Shown here: positions 25,390 to 36,845 of the stretch, piece after piece
How the letters are laid out: each line of letters starts with the position of its first letter
How positions within the stretch are numbered: position 1 is the first letter of the stretch
Source of the DNA: Puccinia triticina
Taxonomy: Eukaryota; Basidiomycota; Pucciniomycetes; Pucciniales; Pucciniaceae
Direction of reading: 5' to 3'
DNA length: 64,000 nt
Assembly: GCF_026914185.1 (NCBI RefSeq)
Contig: NC_070572.1
Location: 3,534,001 to 3,598,000, forward strand
Notes under the pieces: generated by a model
The model's database searches: none
Told to the model about the DNA's origin: nothing
The model's input: the letters and a program-made list of their open reading frames with translations, nothing else
Program-made: the position numbers and the translations under genes

Positions 25390-26770
25390 ATGACAATTGA
25401 TGACATCGACATGCAATCATCATCCACTGATTCATCTCCGTGTCCATCCCAGCAATCCCTATCACCTGAAACCAAGCCATCAAAAATGCTAGCAACCAAA
25501 ACCTTGGAATGTTGTAACCACCTCAAGTCAAAGTACAATTTGACACCAAAGAAGTTCATCGTGGCGTTTCTGACTGGGGATAATGATACCCTTGCATTTT
25601 GCTGGCGTTATTGGGGCACTCGCTGTCAGCTATGTTTATGAAACTTAGGGTAAAAACCCGTCAGAAATAAGGGTTTTTGCCCTAGTACTATAACTGTACT
25701 GAAAATAAAACACTGGCAATAATGTGCCAAACTTGCTACGTGATATGTAACCACTGCAAGGGTTTAAACACTCTTATGTAAGAGGAAGATATTTGTAATT
25801 AATAAGGTTTACTTATTAAGAACAGGGATATATAAGGTTTTTGACGTAGAAATACCTGGTAAGCGCTTAAACTGATTGGCTGCACGTCAGAGGCGGAGGT
25901 CTTACAGCAACTATTTATAAAGATATAACAGTAATAAATGCTTATAAGGGATGTTGGCAATTTTAGAGTTAAGATCTAGTGGATTTCGTGCCAAGAGGGC
26001 AGAAATAAAGGAAGTGGTGGCTTTAATAAGCCAGGGGAGAATTTTCACGAGTTAACTTACAGGTTAATGATTGGTGAAATGTCTGGGGTAATAATTCCAG
26101 TGGCTCAATTGCCTCCTTAAATACTGGAGAGGTCTATGAGGGCGCTGAAATGTTCCCATTGGTTTTGGCTATGGGTAAATGCCAAGAGTAGACGTGTATT
26201 CTGCCTTGGTTATGGGTATTTTATTTGTACAATATTACACAACTTCCCTTACTCCCACATGTGACATTTGTATAACCAATTGTCACGTGAAATAGCTTAA
26301 TATGAAGTGTAATATCAATTTTTACTAAGTGTTACTCTCACCCGTAGATCCTGTTTCACGGTGGAAAGGAATTTTACTAATTAATATAATTTTATGTATT
26401 TTAATTTATGTACAGATTTTTATGTAGTTTTCCTGCTTTTTGGAGCGCTTTATGGCTATGTGTACATATATGAAAAAAATGTATGAAGGAGTAGGAATGA
26501 GGGGTTACTTTGAGTGGGTGACCCCCCTTAATTTAACACGAGGATTCTGAATATTCAATAATATTTCAGGATTTGTAACTGGTTTACCAGTTTTTTGCAG
26601 ACTTTAGGATACTTGTTGTATCTCTAAGGCTGACACTCGCAATGGCTGGCCTTCCACGCTTGAAATGATTCAAACAGTTGTGATTTACCAGTCACACAAA
26701 AATAATACGGCAAGCCAATCAATTTTTTTTATTGGGGAACAGATACTATCTGATACTATGCATGTATAAT
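25390..26770 (+). pseudogene. Rust repeat-family gene fragment interrupted by a solo LTR
   Basis: A frame starting near MTIDDIDMQSSSTD (ATG at 25390) runs through YNLTPKKFIVAFLTGDND to WRYWGTR at 25623. There a 1012-base LTR is inserted with target duplication CTCGC. The frame resumes after the LTR as NGWPSTLEMIQTVVIYQS and ends at a stop near 26770. The joined pattern (FIVAFL, then a YWGT..GW.ST.EMI motif) is one I associate with a repeated rust protein family of unknown role, often near transposons. Only the N-terminal part is present, so it was probably already incomplete. The unusual thing is that the reading frame on both sides of the LTR is still open. Confidence 0.6.
25624..26635 (-). 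mobile_element. Solo LTR, 1012 bp, with CTCGC target duplication
   Basis: The ends are TGTCAGC and GCTGACA, inverted as expected for an LTR. CTCGC occurs at 25619-25623 and again at 26636-26640. No gag, pol or second LTR is adjacent, so an element inserted here and was reduced to one LTR by recombination. Near the left end an imperfect hairpin surrounds TAGGGTAAAAACCC and GGGTTTTTGCCCTA. The same LTR family forms the nested structure at 52440-58497. The strand given assumes that the family begins TGTCAGCCTTAGAG. Confidence 0.85.
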
Positions 26771-27059
26771 AAAACCCGTGAGATGCTACATGATCCAACG
26801 TTCAGAGATCCAAGAGCTCAGAAAATTTCAAATTTTGTGAGTTCAAAAATTCCTGAAACACCACTTCAGTAGAAGTGGATTGGAGCAGTAATTATGGGGG
26901 GGAATAGGGTAAAAGAAATGTGGAATGAAAGGTGAGATGGTAGGCTACAAGTATGTCTATTCAGTTTTTCTTTAAACCATAAACTACACTTTTCAAATCA
27001 TTTTCAAAAGAAATATGCTGTTTTTTACAAGAAGTTCTCAAGTCTGTAGGGCCAATGGT

Positions 27060-27180
27060 GCGAAATTGGAGGTAAGCCTCTCCTTTGGAGACGCTTTGAG
27101 CCTCCTGGGAGAGGCTTTGTTAAGCTCGGGCTTGCCTTGCCTTGCAAGTAGCATGCGCGGGTCTACTTTGAATCCCGCTA
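27060..27180. repeat. Copy of the GC-rich palindromic dispersed repeat
   Basis: Shares the core CTCCTTTGGAGACGCTTTGA and the trailing words GCGGGTCTACTTTGAA with an inverted copy near 24.79-24.96 kb. The core itself is an imperfect palindrome. Confidence 0.5.
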
Positions 27181-27207
27181 ACATATGGGCAATCCAAGCA
27201 ACTCCAC

Positions 27208-27417
27208 TGCCAGCATATTTGGCTGGGATGAAGTCATCCCAGTTTAACTGGGATGCACTCAACCAATTTAAAATGGGTTGATCTCATCCCATGAAATATA
27301 AACCCAAGGGGGGTACCTTGGATTTATATTTCATCAGTTGAGATCAACCAAGTTTAAATTGGTTGATTTCATCCCAGTTTAACTGGGATAACCTCAACCC
27401 AGCCAATTATGCTGGCA
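27208..27417. mobile_element. Foldback MITE of about 210 bp
   Basis: The two halves, each about 100 bases, are near-perfect inverted copies with only GGGGTA between them. Ends are TGCCAGCATA and TATGCTGGCA. The related outer words ATATGGGCAA and TTGCTCATAT suggest that the element extends some 20-30 bases further on each side, with a short insertion at the left. It would form a long hairpin as single strand or RNA. No coding capacity. Confidence 0.7.
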
Positions 27418-28239
27418 TTGCTCATATACCGTTTGAACAATTGACTGGACAAATGCAGCTTCCAGTCATGGTCAGCCCCAAGGATTCCATTTGGTTCATT
27501 CCACTCAGCCCAAATTGAATTGCCCTTTGAGCAACCCTTTGGGCAAGAGCCATGGTGAGTTCAAGGATCTTTGTTCACTGTGGAGGTGTTTTTTTAATCT
27601 TGTGTGATTTTAGGCTCTAACACCAAGATCAACAAGCAAAACCCACCCAATTATCTACCGTTTGCGTCTGTAACCAAAGCCAAGTTCAGAGGCATTGGCT
27701 GCCGTCATCCAGACACTAGCTCACCAGGGGGGGAATGGTGGCACTCTCCAGAGAGTGCCAGATGGCAATTTCTTTCAGGAACACTGCCAGATATGAGTTG
27801 TGGGTCAGTTTGAAATCAGTTGTGTGCTAGCTTGATGTTATGTTCAACTGATATCAATCTCTGCTGTAGTCATGCTTGTATAATATGGTGAGTTAACATC
27901 ACAGCATGATGCTGTGGAAATTGAGATAATTCCAGGCATACTTTCTTCTGTAACCATCAAACATGCCATCTGTTGCAGCAGTGTAATTCATGCTTAGTCA
28001 TAGATATTGCACAAAGTACTCCTTGGCAAGTACTTGGCACCTGTAGGGGAGTACTTCCAGGCCGGCAAAAAAAGCCCATCTACAGGTGCCAGGAGCAGGT
28101 GCAGGCTCCAGGATCTTGGGCTGAACAACAGGCAAGTATTTGGTACAAGTACTTTCCATACACCTGTGACATGGGGGTTGTACCAATTTTTACTGTTGGA
28201 TTACACGTAATACAACAGTACAACTGCTGCGCTGCAAGT

Positions 28240-28720
28240 CATATTGACCTCTGAGGCTCTGGTCGGAGGAATCCAAATAATTGCACAGCTCTGAATGGAG
28301 GAATGCCTCCAATCACAGGTGGCCTCCTCAATTGTAGGGATTCCTCCAGTCAAAAAGGTGTACTGCCTATTTGACTGGAGGAATCCCTCTGGCTGAAGAG
28401 GCATCCCCCTTTGGCCAGAGGGATTCCAGTCAAAGAGCTATGTACATCTCTTTGACCAGAGGGATCCCTCTGTTCAAGCAGGTGTACATACCTCTTTGAC
28501 CAGAGGAATCCCTGTGGTCAAGGAAGTTTACATACCTCTGACTGCCGTAATCAATCCCTCCTGTTGGATTTGTGTACACCTCTTTGACCAGAGGAATCCC
28601 TGTGGTTGAGGAGTTTTACACACCTCTGACCGGAGGAATCAATCCCTCCTGTCAGATTTATTTACACCTTGTTGACCGGAGGAATGCCTCCAGTCAAAGA
28701 GGTGAGTCCACTCAGAAAGC
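28240..28720. repeat. Array of palindromic units, GACCAGAGGAATCCCT type
   Basis: Units of roughly 45-60 bases repeat words such as TTTGACCAGAGGAATCCCT and their reverse complements, with GTGTACATACCTC between. Each pair of neighbours can fold on itself. Units are diverged and irregular in length, so this is not a simple satellite. Confidence 0.65.
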
Positions 28721-28976
28721 TGGATATGTGACCAGTTTGCCCGGAGGACCTCCCTTGCCAAGCTGGTTAAGCTCACCAAGACAAGGGACCACTCTTAAAG
28801 CCCAGCAGGCCAGGAGGATGGCTCTTGGTGAGCTGACATACCAGCGTGCCGGGATGACTCCTCTCAACCTGGATACATATGAATCCAGCTTTCCAAGAGG
28901 ACTCGCCTGCATACATATGTATCCAGCTTGGTGAGGGAGATCCTCCCAGCTAGCTGGAGACCTCACTTACCAAGCT

Positions 28977-29009
<33 letters not shown>

Positions 29010-29035
29010 CAGCTTGCCAAGAAGACTCCTTGGGA
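28720..29035. repeat. Array of CCAAGCTGGATA palindromic units with a TA microsatellite
   Basis: Words such as TTGCCAAGCTGG and CCAGCTTGCC alternate in both orientations, separated by GGAGGACTCCT. A TA run of about 26 bases (28980-29006) sits between an AAGCTGGATA and a CCAGCTTGCC, forming a long palindrome. A second block of the same kind is at about 29385-29520. Confidence 0.6.
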
Positions 29036-29039
29036 ATCT

Positions 29040-29960
29040 ACCCCCAATGGTCAAGTTGTACCCACCATCAACAAAGGGAGTAGTAGTGCACACTCCATTC
29101 AATGGCTGGGGTGTACCAGCCATTGAGGAGAGTACACACTCCCTTTAATGGCTGGTACAACTTGGCCATTGAAGGGAGTGTGAACTCCTCTTGATGGCAG
29201 GGTTGTACTGGCCATTGAGGGGAGACACTCCTTTCAATGGCCAGTACAACCTGGCCATCAAAGGGAGTCTCCCTGCAATGACCCAGTTGCCCCTGTGACA
29301 TAGGTGGGCAATGTCGCAAGGGGCCCTGCTTGACATGTCCACCCTCACGTTTGGACAAACGTGAGGGTGGACATGGGAGACAATTTTCCTTGCCAAGCTG
29401 GATATATTTATATATATATATCCAACTTGCCGGGAGGACTCCTCCCAGAGATCTGAATACATAATTATCCAGCTTGCTAGGAGAAACCCCGTCGGCAAGC
29501 TGTACACATAAGTATCCAGCTTGCTGGACCGGGTTGAGCCTCCATGGCTGAGTTGTAACAGCCATTGAACGGAGTGTTTACTCCCTTTGATGGCCAGTGC
29601 AGCTCAGTCATCAAGGAGAGTATGCCACCTGTGCCTGAGATGTACCTGCCATCAAAGGGAGTCTGCTCCCTTCAATGGCCAGTACAACCCAGCTGTTGAA
29701 GCAAGTGCATACTCCCTTCAATGGCAAGTGCAACTCAGCCATTGGGTGTATATAGACTCCCCTCAATTACCGGGTTGCACTGGCCATTGAAGGGAGTAAA
29801 CAATCCGTTCAATGGCCGCTACAACCCAGCCTTCAAAGGGATGACACATTCCCTTTGATGTCTGGCACAACTTGGCCATTGAAGCAAGTGCGTAGTTTGG
29901 CACCCTTTGATGGCCAAGTTGTGCCAGCCATTGAAGGGAGTATGAACTCCAAGATCGCCA
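29040..29960. repeat. Array of hairpin units built on GGCCATTGAAGGGAGT
   Basis: Some fifteen arms of the type ACTCCCTTCAATGGCC or its reverse complement alternate at intervals of about 40-50 bases, with GTACAAC-type words in the loops. Each ACTCCC...GGGAGT pair is an inverted repeat of about 15 bases. Embedded at about 29336-29373 is a perfect palindrome with 18-base arms (ACCCTCACGTTTG and its complement). Confidence 0.7.
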
Positions 29961-31387
29961 ATGCAATGTTTTGGGGTGTGATATACATGAGCTCAAAGGT
30001 GGCTGTGTTGAAGGAAGCCAGCCTGTGGGACATACTTACCGGAGGCCGGAAGACATGCAGATAACGGAGTGATGGATTGGCCAACGTAGAAGGTGGTCCT
30101 CATTTCTCCATGTGGCAATGCTGAGGGACAGGTCAACAGGATGGGTGTGGGCCTGCACCAAAGACGCAGATCATTACCAGATTGCACAATCACAACAGGA
30201 GGGCAAATCAAGCCATCTGCTACATAGCTTGTGTTTGGGCCCAAAACCCTTGCATATGGTGTGCCAAAAACAATTCCCTGGCTGGATATTCCAAACACTA
30301 ATAAATAACAAAGCTTGTAGTTGCATTCTACCAATCTGATACTCTCCAGATATGTTTTGTGGCCAGGCCTTGCTGTGTACAGTACAACAAAATGTAACGG
30401 GGACATGACAACATTTGGCTTGTGTGCCTTCAACACCTAACATCCAGTGCTGAAAAGAGCACCTTGGTTTACAACTTGCTGCTTTACTTGTGCATGGCTG
30501 CACTAGCAAAGGTTGAAACCACAGAGGACTTGATTTGATTACACATCCCCTCCTATTCAATCCAGTGGGAGATATAGGAGCTCCCCATATTCAAAATGTA
30601 TCAATACTTTCACAGAAATTTGTGGATCACTCAGTGCTAATTTGGCCTTGAATACACATGGACAAAAACAAAACCATTGTCACAGATGATGCTTGGACAG
30701 TGCATGTCTGAGAACGTGAGAAGGCAGTCCCCAGCATCTAGAAATCAACTAATTAAAGAAGCAGCCACTCAGGCCATGGATTGAGACCCAAGATGTGAGG
30801 CTTTTATGGAGTTTGAAGGTGGTTGGGGTGAATAACAGCAGATTTCTCTGCTCCATCCAGTCCAAAGGTGTCCCTTTCTTATCTGTGAAGCTTCATCAAG
30901 CAGGATGTTGTGCCTGTGGCACACCTTTTCATCTCTGTTGCCTTTCCCAAGAGACAGGAAAGAACAAGCTCCCCAGGCACAGGCCCCAGAATCATTCTAA
31001 ATCATTGATGGTGCATGATTGTCCAAAGTGAGTGTGGGGAAAAAAAGGGGTTGAGTTCTGAGATAGTCCTTGTAACATGACACAAACACCTTGCTATTCT
31101 GATGGAATGCATTACAATGGGGCCAAACTGGAGGTGAAATCCTGGCAGAATTTTTAGCTGGAACTGAAGCTTAGACATAGACACAGGATCAGAATAAACT
31201 GTCACTACCTGATCTCATCCATAGTGGCTTGTCTGTTCAGACATAATTACTGATGAGCCTAACATGCCATTGAATCAATATCACATTGAATTCAACACAG
31301 TTGCTGCATACTCACTGTTTGACATTCAACTCACATCATACACAAGGAATGACCAAATTACAGTCTGGCACTCTCTGGAGAGTGAAA

Positions 31388-31480
31388 CCATTCCCCCCCT
31401 GGTGTAGGGACCATGAGGCCATTCCCCCCCTTGTGTAGGGACCATGAGGCCATTCCCCCCCTGGTGTAGGGACCATGAGG
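31388..31480. repeat. Minisatellite, 31 bp x 3
   Basis: Three head-to-tail copies containing CATTCCCCCCCTGGTGTAG, nearly identical (one TTG for TGG in the middle copy). It overlaps and extends the right terminal repeat of the 27.7-31.4 kb element. Confidence 0.85.
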
Positions 31481-32099
31481 CCAGCCCTGTCAATCAAAAT
31501 TGGGCAGTTGATTTGACTTCACCCACATCATCAAGAGCCAGTTAACTTCCAAGAAATTAAAAATATCAAAAAAAAAGTTTTCAGTCTCCAGCTTTCAAGA
31601 TAAACATCCTTTTTTTTTATTTAAAATTGTCTTTTGTGATTGAATGAAATGAAATCCAAAATGTCTTGTGTGATCAAAGTTGCTATGTTTTAAGTGTAAT
31701 GAAATTGTCTCACTTAGAAATGTATCAAGTAGAAGTAGTCTCTATCTTCAATGTTGGTCATTTCATACTCTGAGTGAAAAAAAAATCTTGTTGCTTGTGA
31801 AATGAAGTAAACAATGAAATACAGGAAAATATTTGTTGCACATGCAGATTTTATGATTCAAAAACCACAAGACATGGGGAGAAGAAAAGAGTTGCACAGG
31901 AGGATAAAAAACAAACCTAGATCAGGTTGAACTTCCCAATCATATCTTTTTGGTGAAAGGTTTTCCATCCTGAGCATTTAAATGTTCAAACAGGCTATCA
32001 ATTTTGACTTTCCCTGCGGACTTAGTGGCTCACTCCTTGTGTTTCTTTTCCTTGGACTTGAGTTTCTCATTCTTAAAGTAGAAATAGATTCCAAATATA
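31481..32099. other. AT-rich spacer, nothing recognised
   Basis: No frame, no repeat shared with the rest of the window, CpG-poor. Confidence 0.4.
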
Positions 32100-33065
32100 T
32101 GTCAGCCTTAGAGTCATCACAGCTGACCTAAAAGCTGCCTGTTCTACCTTTGTTACATATAAATTACTTTATATCTTTTTCATCTTAAGAGATAACCTTG
32201 TTTTGACTTCATATTCTGTTTCCTCATGCAATTTTAACCCTAGTTACAACTTATCAATTCATTGTAACTATACTCCTTCCCTGAGTTATTGAGTTGTGGC
32301 GCGCTTGCGCAGTTGTGACGTGTCAGCGCTACCAGGCGCGCCAAACCACATGTACATATGTAAATTACATAAGCAAACTGTGAAAATTTTTGTAGTCAGG
32401 ATCCCCCTTGCCTGAGGCGGATCTACAGACTCCAGCACACCAGAACCACCACCCAGATAACTCCAGGATCACCACCAAAGAGCCTACTATACTCCCAGTA
32501 TACCTACCGTCACAGGCGCCTAGGATATTGACAGTAAGTAACCTCTTTCACTGAACCTTGTTTATCTCAGAGGTACAACTCTGTGTCTTGCTTGATCTGC
32601 TCTTTCTTCTGGTTTTGCCTCCTTCTTGATCACAGGGCTGTCCCTCTAAATCCACAGGCCTTTGCCTCTATCTTGATCACAGGGCTGTCCCTTATTATCA
32701 CTTGGCCTTTGCCTCAAATCTAGGTTACAGGGCTGTCCCTCAGGTTTCCCTTTAAGAACCTTGACTATCCAGAAGGAAGCTAAAAAATTGTGGCTGGATT
32801 AAACTTATCTAATCCAGATACCCTCCTGAGAGGAAGCTGTAGCACTTCTAGCACAGATTAGCAGCACTCTTCTGAAGAGTAGCATTGCCAGTGGACGTGC
32901 ATTCCCGCTAGAATAACCTAGTACTTCTCTTTTTCCTTATCCTGCTTGGTTTCTCTCTCTCTTTCTCTTTTTCTCTTATAGTTGTAGTTTCTTTATCCCA
33001 AGAAATCCAACTATTGCCCCCCCATTTCTTGTGTCCTGTTGTCACTATAGAGACTCAGGCTCACA
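32100..33065 (+). mobile_element. Solo LTR, 966 bp, with ATATA target duplication
   Basis: Begins TGTCAGCCTTAGAG and ends GGCTCACA; ATATA is present at 32095-32099 and 33066-33070. A second solo copy, well over 90 percent identical by eye, is at 49083-50049. Inside are three spaced copies of CAGGGCTGTCCCT. No internal retroelement genes are linked. Its first 14 bases equal those of the different LTR family at 25.6 and 52.4 kb. Confidence 0.9.
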
Positions 33066-33770
33066 ATATACCAGTGGTGATTATAGTTGCACTGGAAAAT
33101 CTATTCTGACTGGAGCTCTATTTGACTCAGACCAACAAGCAACAAGATCAGACTGCATAAGAACAAATACGGTGGAAGAAACACAATGTTCACTCACCAA
33201 TGAATGTTTGATAGGCAGTCAGATCACACACAACAGCCCTTGTCCTATCATACAGATTGGTACATTGGCACAGGGAATCTTTGCTGGCTGAAGTGGTTAA
33301 TAATTAGTTGATCTCAGATGAACTCTTCCTATTGTTTGCTACTTTGACAACTGCATGTTTGAAGTTGGCTGAGTGCTTACAATCACCTATGTCTACAAGT
33401 ATTTAAATCTTAGCATTGATGTTAACACATGATGAATTTGCTGAATGAAATTTTGATTGAAAGATGTAATCACCAGAGTCAATCTAACAATTTATGGCTG
33501 GATTGATGGTTCCAAAAATATGAACACTGGCTGAGATGTGGTGGATCAATAGGGGAATTCAAAGTTGGCCATGCATGACTTGCATTTGCAAGTTGGTGTT
33601 CCAGGATTTGAATTTCAAAAAAAAAAACTTCAAGCAGGCTTGGGGGATGCAGTACAATGTGACTTGCATACAATTTTGCAGCTCAGGGTTCAAGAATTAA
33701 CTTGAACACTGACTTGAATAAGTGCATGCAAGTAACACCTGGCCAACACTGCCAAGAGGGTTGTTTCAGT
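33066..33770. other. Spacer, nothing recognised
   Basis: AT-rich, with short frames only (the longest 86 residues, without motifs and overlapping the LTR end). Confidence 0.4.
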
Positions 33771-33976
33771 TATAACCCCCCGCAATCAGGTTGACCATGG
33801 GCAACCAATGTAATATTGGTCTCCCAGACCAATATTTTATTGATGGGGCCCACCAATACATTATCCCTTTGTTGTAATGCATTGGTGGGCCCCATCAACA
33901 TAGGATTGTTTGCAGATACCAATATTATATTGGTTGCCTCTGGTTGACCTTGTCACCTTACCGCAGGGGGTTGCAA
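33771..33976. mobile_element. Foldback MITE
   Basis: Two arms are inverted copies. The outer part pairs AACCCCCCGCAATCAGGTTG with the CAACCTGATT-like word on the right in degenerate form. The inner part is nearly perfect (GGGGCCCACCAATACATTA and its complement). About four bases lie in the centre. A stretch CAACCAATGTAATATTGGT and its partner provide the middle of the stem. Confidence 0.65.
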
Positions 33977-33994
33977 CCAATACAACCCCCTAAT

Positions 33995-34310
33995 AGCAAC
34001 AGTGGGTCAGCTACACTAACAATAGCTGTAGTGTAGCGTAGTGTTAGCTGTTTTCAGCTATGCTCAAGAGAATTTACTGTTAGCTTTCATTTTTTACAAC
34101 TAACACTAAGGCATTTTCTTGAAGAAAAAAAATAGCTGTTAGCATAGTGTTAGCGTAGTGTTAGCTGGAATTGAAAAAGAAAATTAACACTATTCAAATT
34201 CTTTGGAATTATCATTTTAGCGATGTTAGCATTCCAAAAAGCTACGCTAACTGTTGGTCTGGTGCTCTGTGAAGTTAAGCTAACTCTCAGTGTGGTGGCC
34301 GTACTTTGAT
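33995..34310. repeat. MITE-like element rich in GTAGTGTTAGC and GCTACGCTAA words
   Basis: It starts with TAGCAACAGTGGGTCAGCTA and contains repeated GCTACACTAAC and GTAGTGTTAGC words in both orientations. A related element in the opposite direction is at about 48590-48915, also ending in CACTGTTGCTA. Ends are not sharp enough to define a target duplication. Confidence 0.5.
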
Positions 34311-34685
34311 TACATATGTAAACACATGTTGTGTATTTTTGCCTGAGACCAGGTTCTAATTGAACTCGACCACAGTAGACCTCAGACAGCATCAATTTTC
34401 ACTCCTGATATACTATATGAGAGTACACAACCATCATTCAGCACACCAAACATCATTTATAATACTCATTCATCACATTATAACTTCTCCCTCAATAAAC
34501 TCCACTCATCTCTTGCTTGATTGCTTCAACTCATCACTCACCCACCCTTTTTTCTCTTCTTTTTAATGGTTTGTCTGCTTATATGTTTTTTTCCTGTCTT
34601 GTTGTGATGTCTATAATAATGAAATGAGAGATCTTGGGCGGACATCTGCCTGGGGACTTGAAATAATTTATCTTATTCATCATAA

Positions 34686-34725
34686 CTAGACTTTCAGGGC
34701 GGCTGCGCCGCTGCTTGTCTGAGTT
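34686..34725 (-). mobile_element. Helitron-type 3' terminus (element C)
   Basis: Read on the minus strand, the sequence has the hairpin GCGGCGCAGCCGC, nine bases, then CTAG, followed by T outside. This is the standard Helitron 3' end (hairpin, short spacer, CTRR, insertion before T). Two more ends of the same type occur at 52827 and 58299. The element would extend rightward from here. The MSH6-like gene copy, also on the minus strand, begins 650 bases inside it. The 5' end is not located, and no Rep/helicase gene is in the window. Confidence 0.55.
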
Positions 34726-35072
34726 TATGTACAACCAGAACTTCTGCCCCCATTCAAAAAGCCTGTTAGTTGACTCTGTGCACCTGCCACCAGCTCTCAC
34801 AACCCGCCGGCGCAGTTGGGATAAATTTGCTCTGTTGAGAGGAATGTGAATCTAGCACCAGTTGACAAGCACAAAGAAGAGACCAGGAGTTGTGCACAAG
34901 AAAAAAGCTCGCCATTGGGTGCGCAGTCAAAAAAAATTGTGTTAACACCAGAGGCAGAAGAAGCAGACAGACAGAGTAAAAGGCCTTTTATTAAAACACC
35001 CACCGGGCAATAAAAAGGTGTTCTGGTTAGGAAGACATGTAAGGATGCGAGGATGAAATGGGGACCTATGGG

Positions 35073-35385
35073 CAACAGTGCAACAAATGCAATATGTGTA
35101 TTGTACAGGCATATACATTATATCTTGTTTGTATTTGAATAAAAAATGTCTTGGTGTATTTGTATTGCATTGGTCACCCAATACAATACAATACAATACA
35201 TTTCAAAAAAAATGTGTTGACCATGCCAATCCACAAAATATTACATTTGGCGAGAGCAATACATTATGCAAAAAATACATTGTATTGTATTGGATAAAAA
35301 ATACAATACAAATACAATGTATATGCTATACAAAATACATTCCATATACAAATACATGTATAGTATTTGTTGCACCATTGCTAGT
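35073..35385. mobile_element. AT-rich MITE with AATACA repeats
   Basis: Left end GCAACAGTGCAACAAAT is matched by an inverted ATTTGTTGCACCATTGC at the right. The interior is made of CAATACAATA and TACAAATACAAT words in both directions. It lies immediately downstream of (and slightly overlaps) the last recognisable piece of the MSH6-like gene. Confidence 0.6.
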
Positions 35386-35884
35386 ATGGGCCAGATTCTT
35401 TGGGTTGACAGACTCTTCCAAGGTCTTTGATTTCAGGCGGGCCCAATGCAGCCCTGGTGATGGGATACCAGCAAGACGGTCAACATGGATCCCGTGGCTC
35501 TTGGTTGCTAGGCAGGCCACCAGCTTGTAAAGAAACATGATCTGTCCCCCCTCCCCTTCCCCTTCTTCTCAGTCTTCTGTCTTTGCACCAAGTTTGTCTT
35601 CTAAGAACTTCGTGGGGTAGATTTGCACCCTTTCCGGATATTTCAAAAAAATTGAAAATCACTGGATCAAAGAGAAACACTGTGTGGTTGGATTTGAGAA
35701 GAGTATGTGATTTAAATTGACTGTGATCTCATTCCATTGAGGATAATGGGTAATGAATACAGTCTAACAACCCGGAGAAATATGAGTAAGGGACAGAGAT
35801 TGAGAGTGAATGGTAAAGAGAGGAAAAAAAGCAGCAGATGGAGGCAAGATGGTCAAGGACTGCATCGGGGATAGCGACTCCGTC
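35376..35884 (-). pseudogene. MSH6-like MutS gene remnant, part downstream of the gypsy insertion
   Basis: MutS homologues recognise mismatched DNA with an ABC-type ATPase. Directly left of the gypsy element the minus strand reads GVAIPDAVLDHLASI, which continues the DELxxGxSTYDG motif broken off at 46554. Farther on (35538-35390) comes FLYKLVACLATKSHG with IHVDRLAGIPSPG, the pattern seen at the end of the MSH6 ATPase domain. Between them there are stops and a low-complexity stretch, so the copy is not functional. The target duplication GACGG falls inside the STYDGV codons. MSH3 is a less likely alternative. Confidence 0.7.
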
Positions 35885-36845
35885 GTGGAACTACTCAAAG
35901 GGGAGAATAGAGCTTGGAAGGGAAATGGATAGCAACACTAGTACTAATGTAAGCTATGCAAGGGTGCTGATGAGGCTGCCTTCCTGACTAATGCTGAGGG
36001 GATGAGAGTAACACTAAGAAAAAGAAGAAAAGGTGTGGCTGATTTCTGCTTGATCTTAGGAGCTAGTACTATGAGCTTTAACTACTGACTACTGAGGGTA
36101 AGAGAGTTGGAGGAGTGGTGAGAGTGGGGAATGCAATGGCAAGGTTCAATGGCAAGGGGTTGATGAGAATGGGCACTTATAATTTCTGTATCTAAAATTA
36201 TCTATATATTCTGCATAAGGTACAAGTGAGGGGGGAAAGACAGTTCTCATATGAAGGAAGGATGAGCACAGACAATAAGGAGTTCTGGCTATGAGAATGA
36301 AGGTTGTACAAATGAGGAAGAGTGATGTGAACATAGTAACAGTATGTAATGATGAGCAATGCTGAAAGGGGAATGCTGGTTATGGGAATAAAAGAATGTA
36401 CTAATGGGGAAGAGTGATGAGAACATAGTAACTACTTGTAATGATGAGCACTACTGAAAGAGGTAAGCACAGATCCAATGATGTAATGTGTACAATAGGC
36501 ATAGTACATAATGAGAAATGTATGTAAAGGGTTTAGTATGTGAGAATAAATATGTAAAAGGAATTTACTGTAATGATTCAAGTAGGTTACTAATGAAATG
36601 AGTATTGTAACTAATGAAGAATGTAGGTTGTCTGTAAGTCTTATATCCTTATATAACTACTGAACCATTGAAGATAAGGGGGTACTATGTATGAGTGACT
36701 ATAGGTGAAATTTGGCGTAGAATCTGAATATGCAATAATAATGAAGTATTTGTGAAGGGTTATGGGGGAAATGGGAAATGTAATGATGAATGTATGTAAA
36801 GAAAAGCAATAAAATACTACTTATGGTTTGGAATGGAGCACCACA
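35885..36845 (-). repeat. 3' LTR of the gypsy element
   Basis: Direct repeat of 45594-46553, in element orientation starting TGTGGTGCTCC and ending TTCCAC. It is preceded (36846-36860, minus strand) by the purine-rich GGGGGAGGA, the likely polypurine tract that primes plus-strand synthesis. Confidence 0.95.

Larger units (their letters stand above)
27724..31404. mobile_element. Large non-coding TIR element, about 3.7 kb, with palindromic arrays
   Basis: The left end CACCAGGGGGGGAATGG with the adjoining palindrome CACTCTCCAGAGAGTG (27723-27762) is found inverted at 31365-31404, with about three differences in 41 bases. A related single end occurs at 58796. The interior has no transposase and no gene I recognise. 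It is dominated by successive arrays of short palindromic units (listed separately). No clean target duplication was found; TA near the ends is possible. It may be a non-autonomous DNA transposon or a composite of several insertions. Confidence 0.5.

Noticed and set aside
28240..29960. Regular repeats that could suggest a CRISPR array
   Set aside because: Units vary in length and sequence, alternate orientation, lack unique spacers of fixed size, and the genome is eukaryotic.
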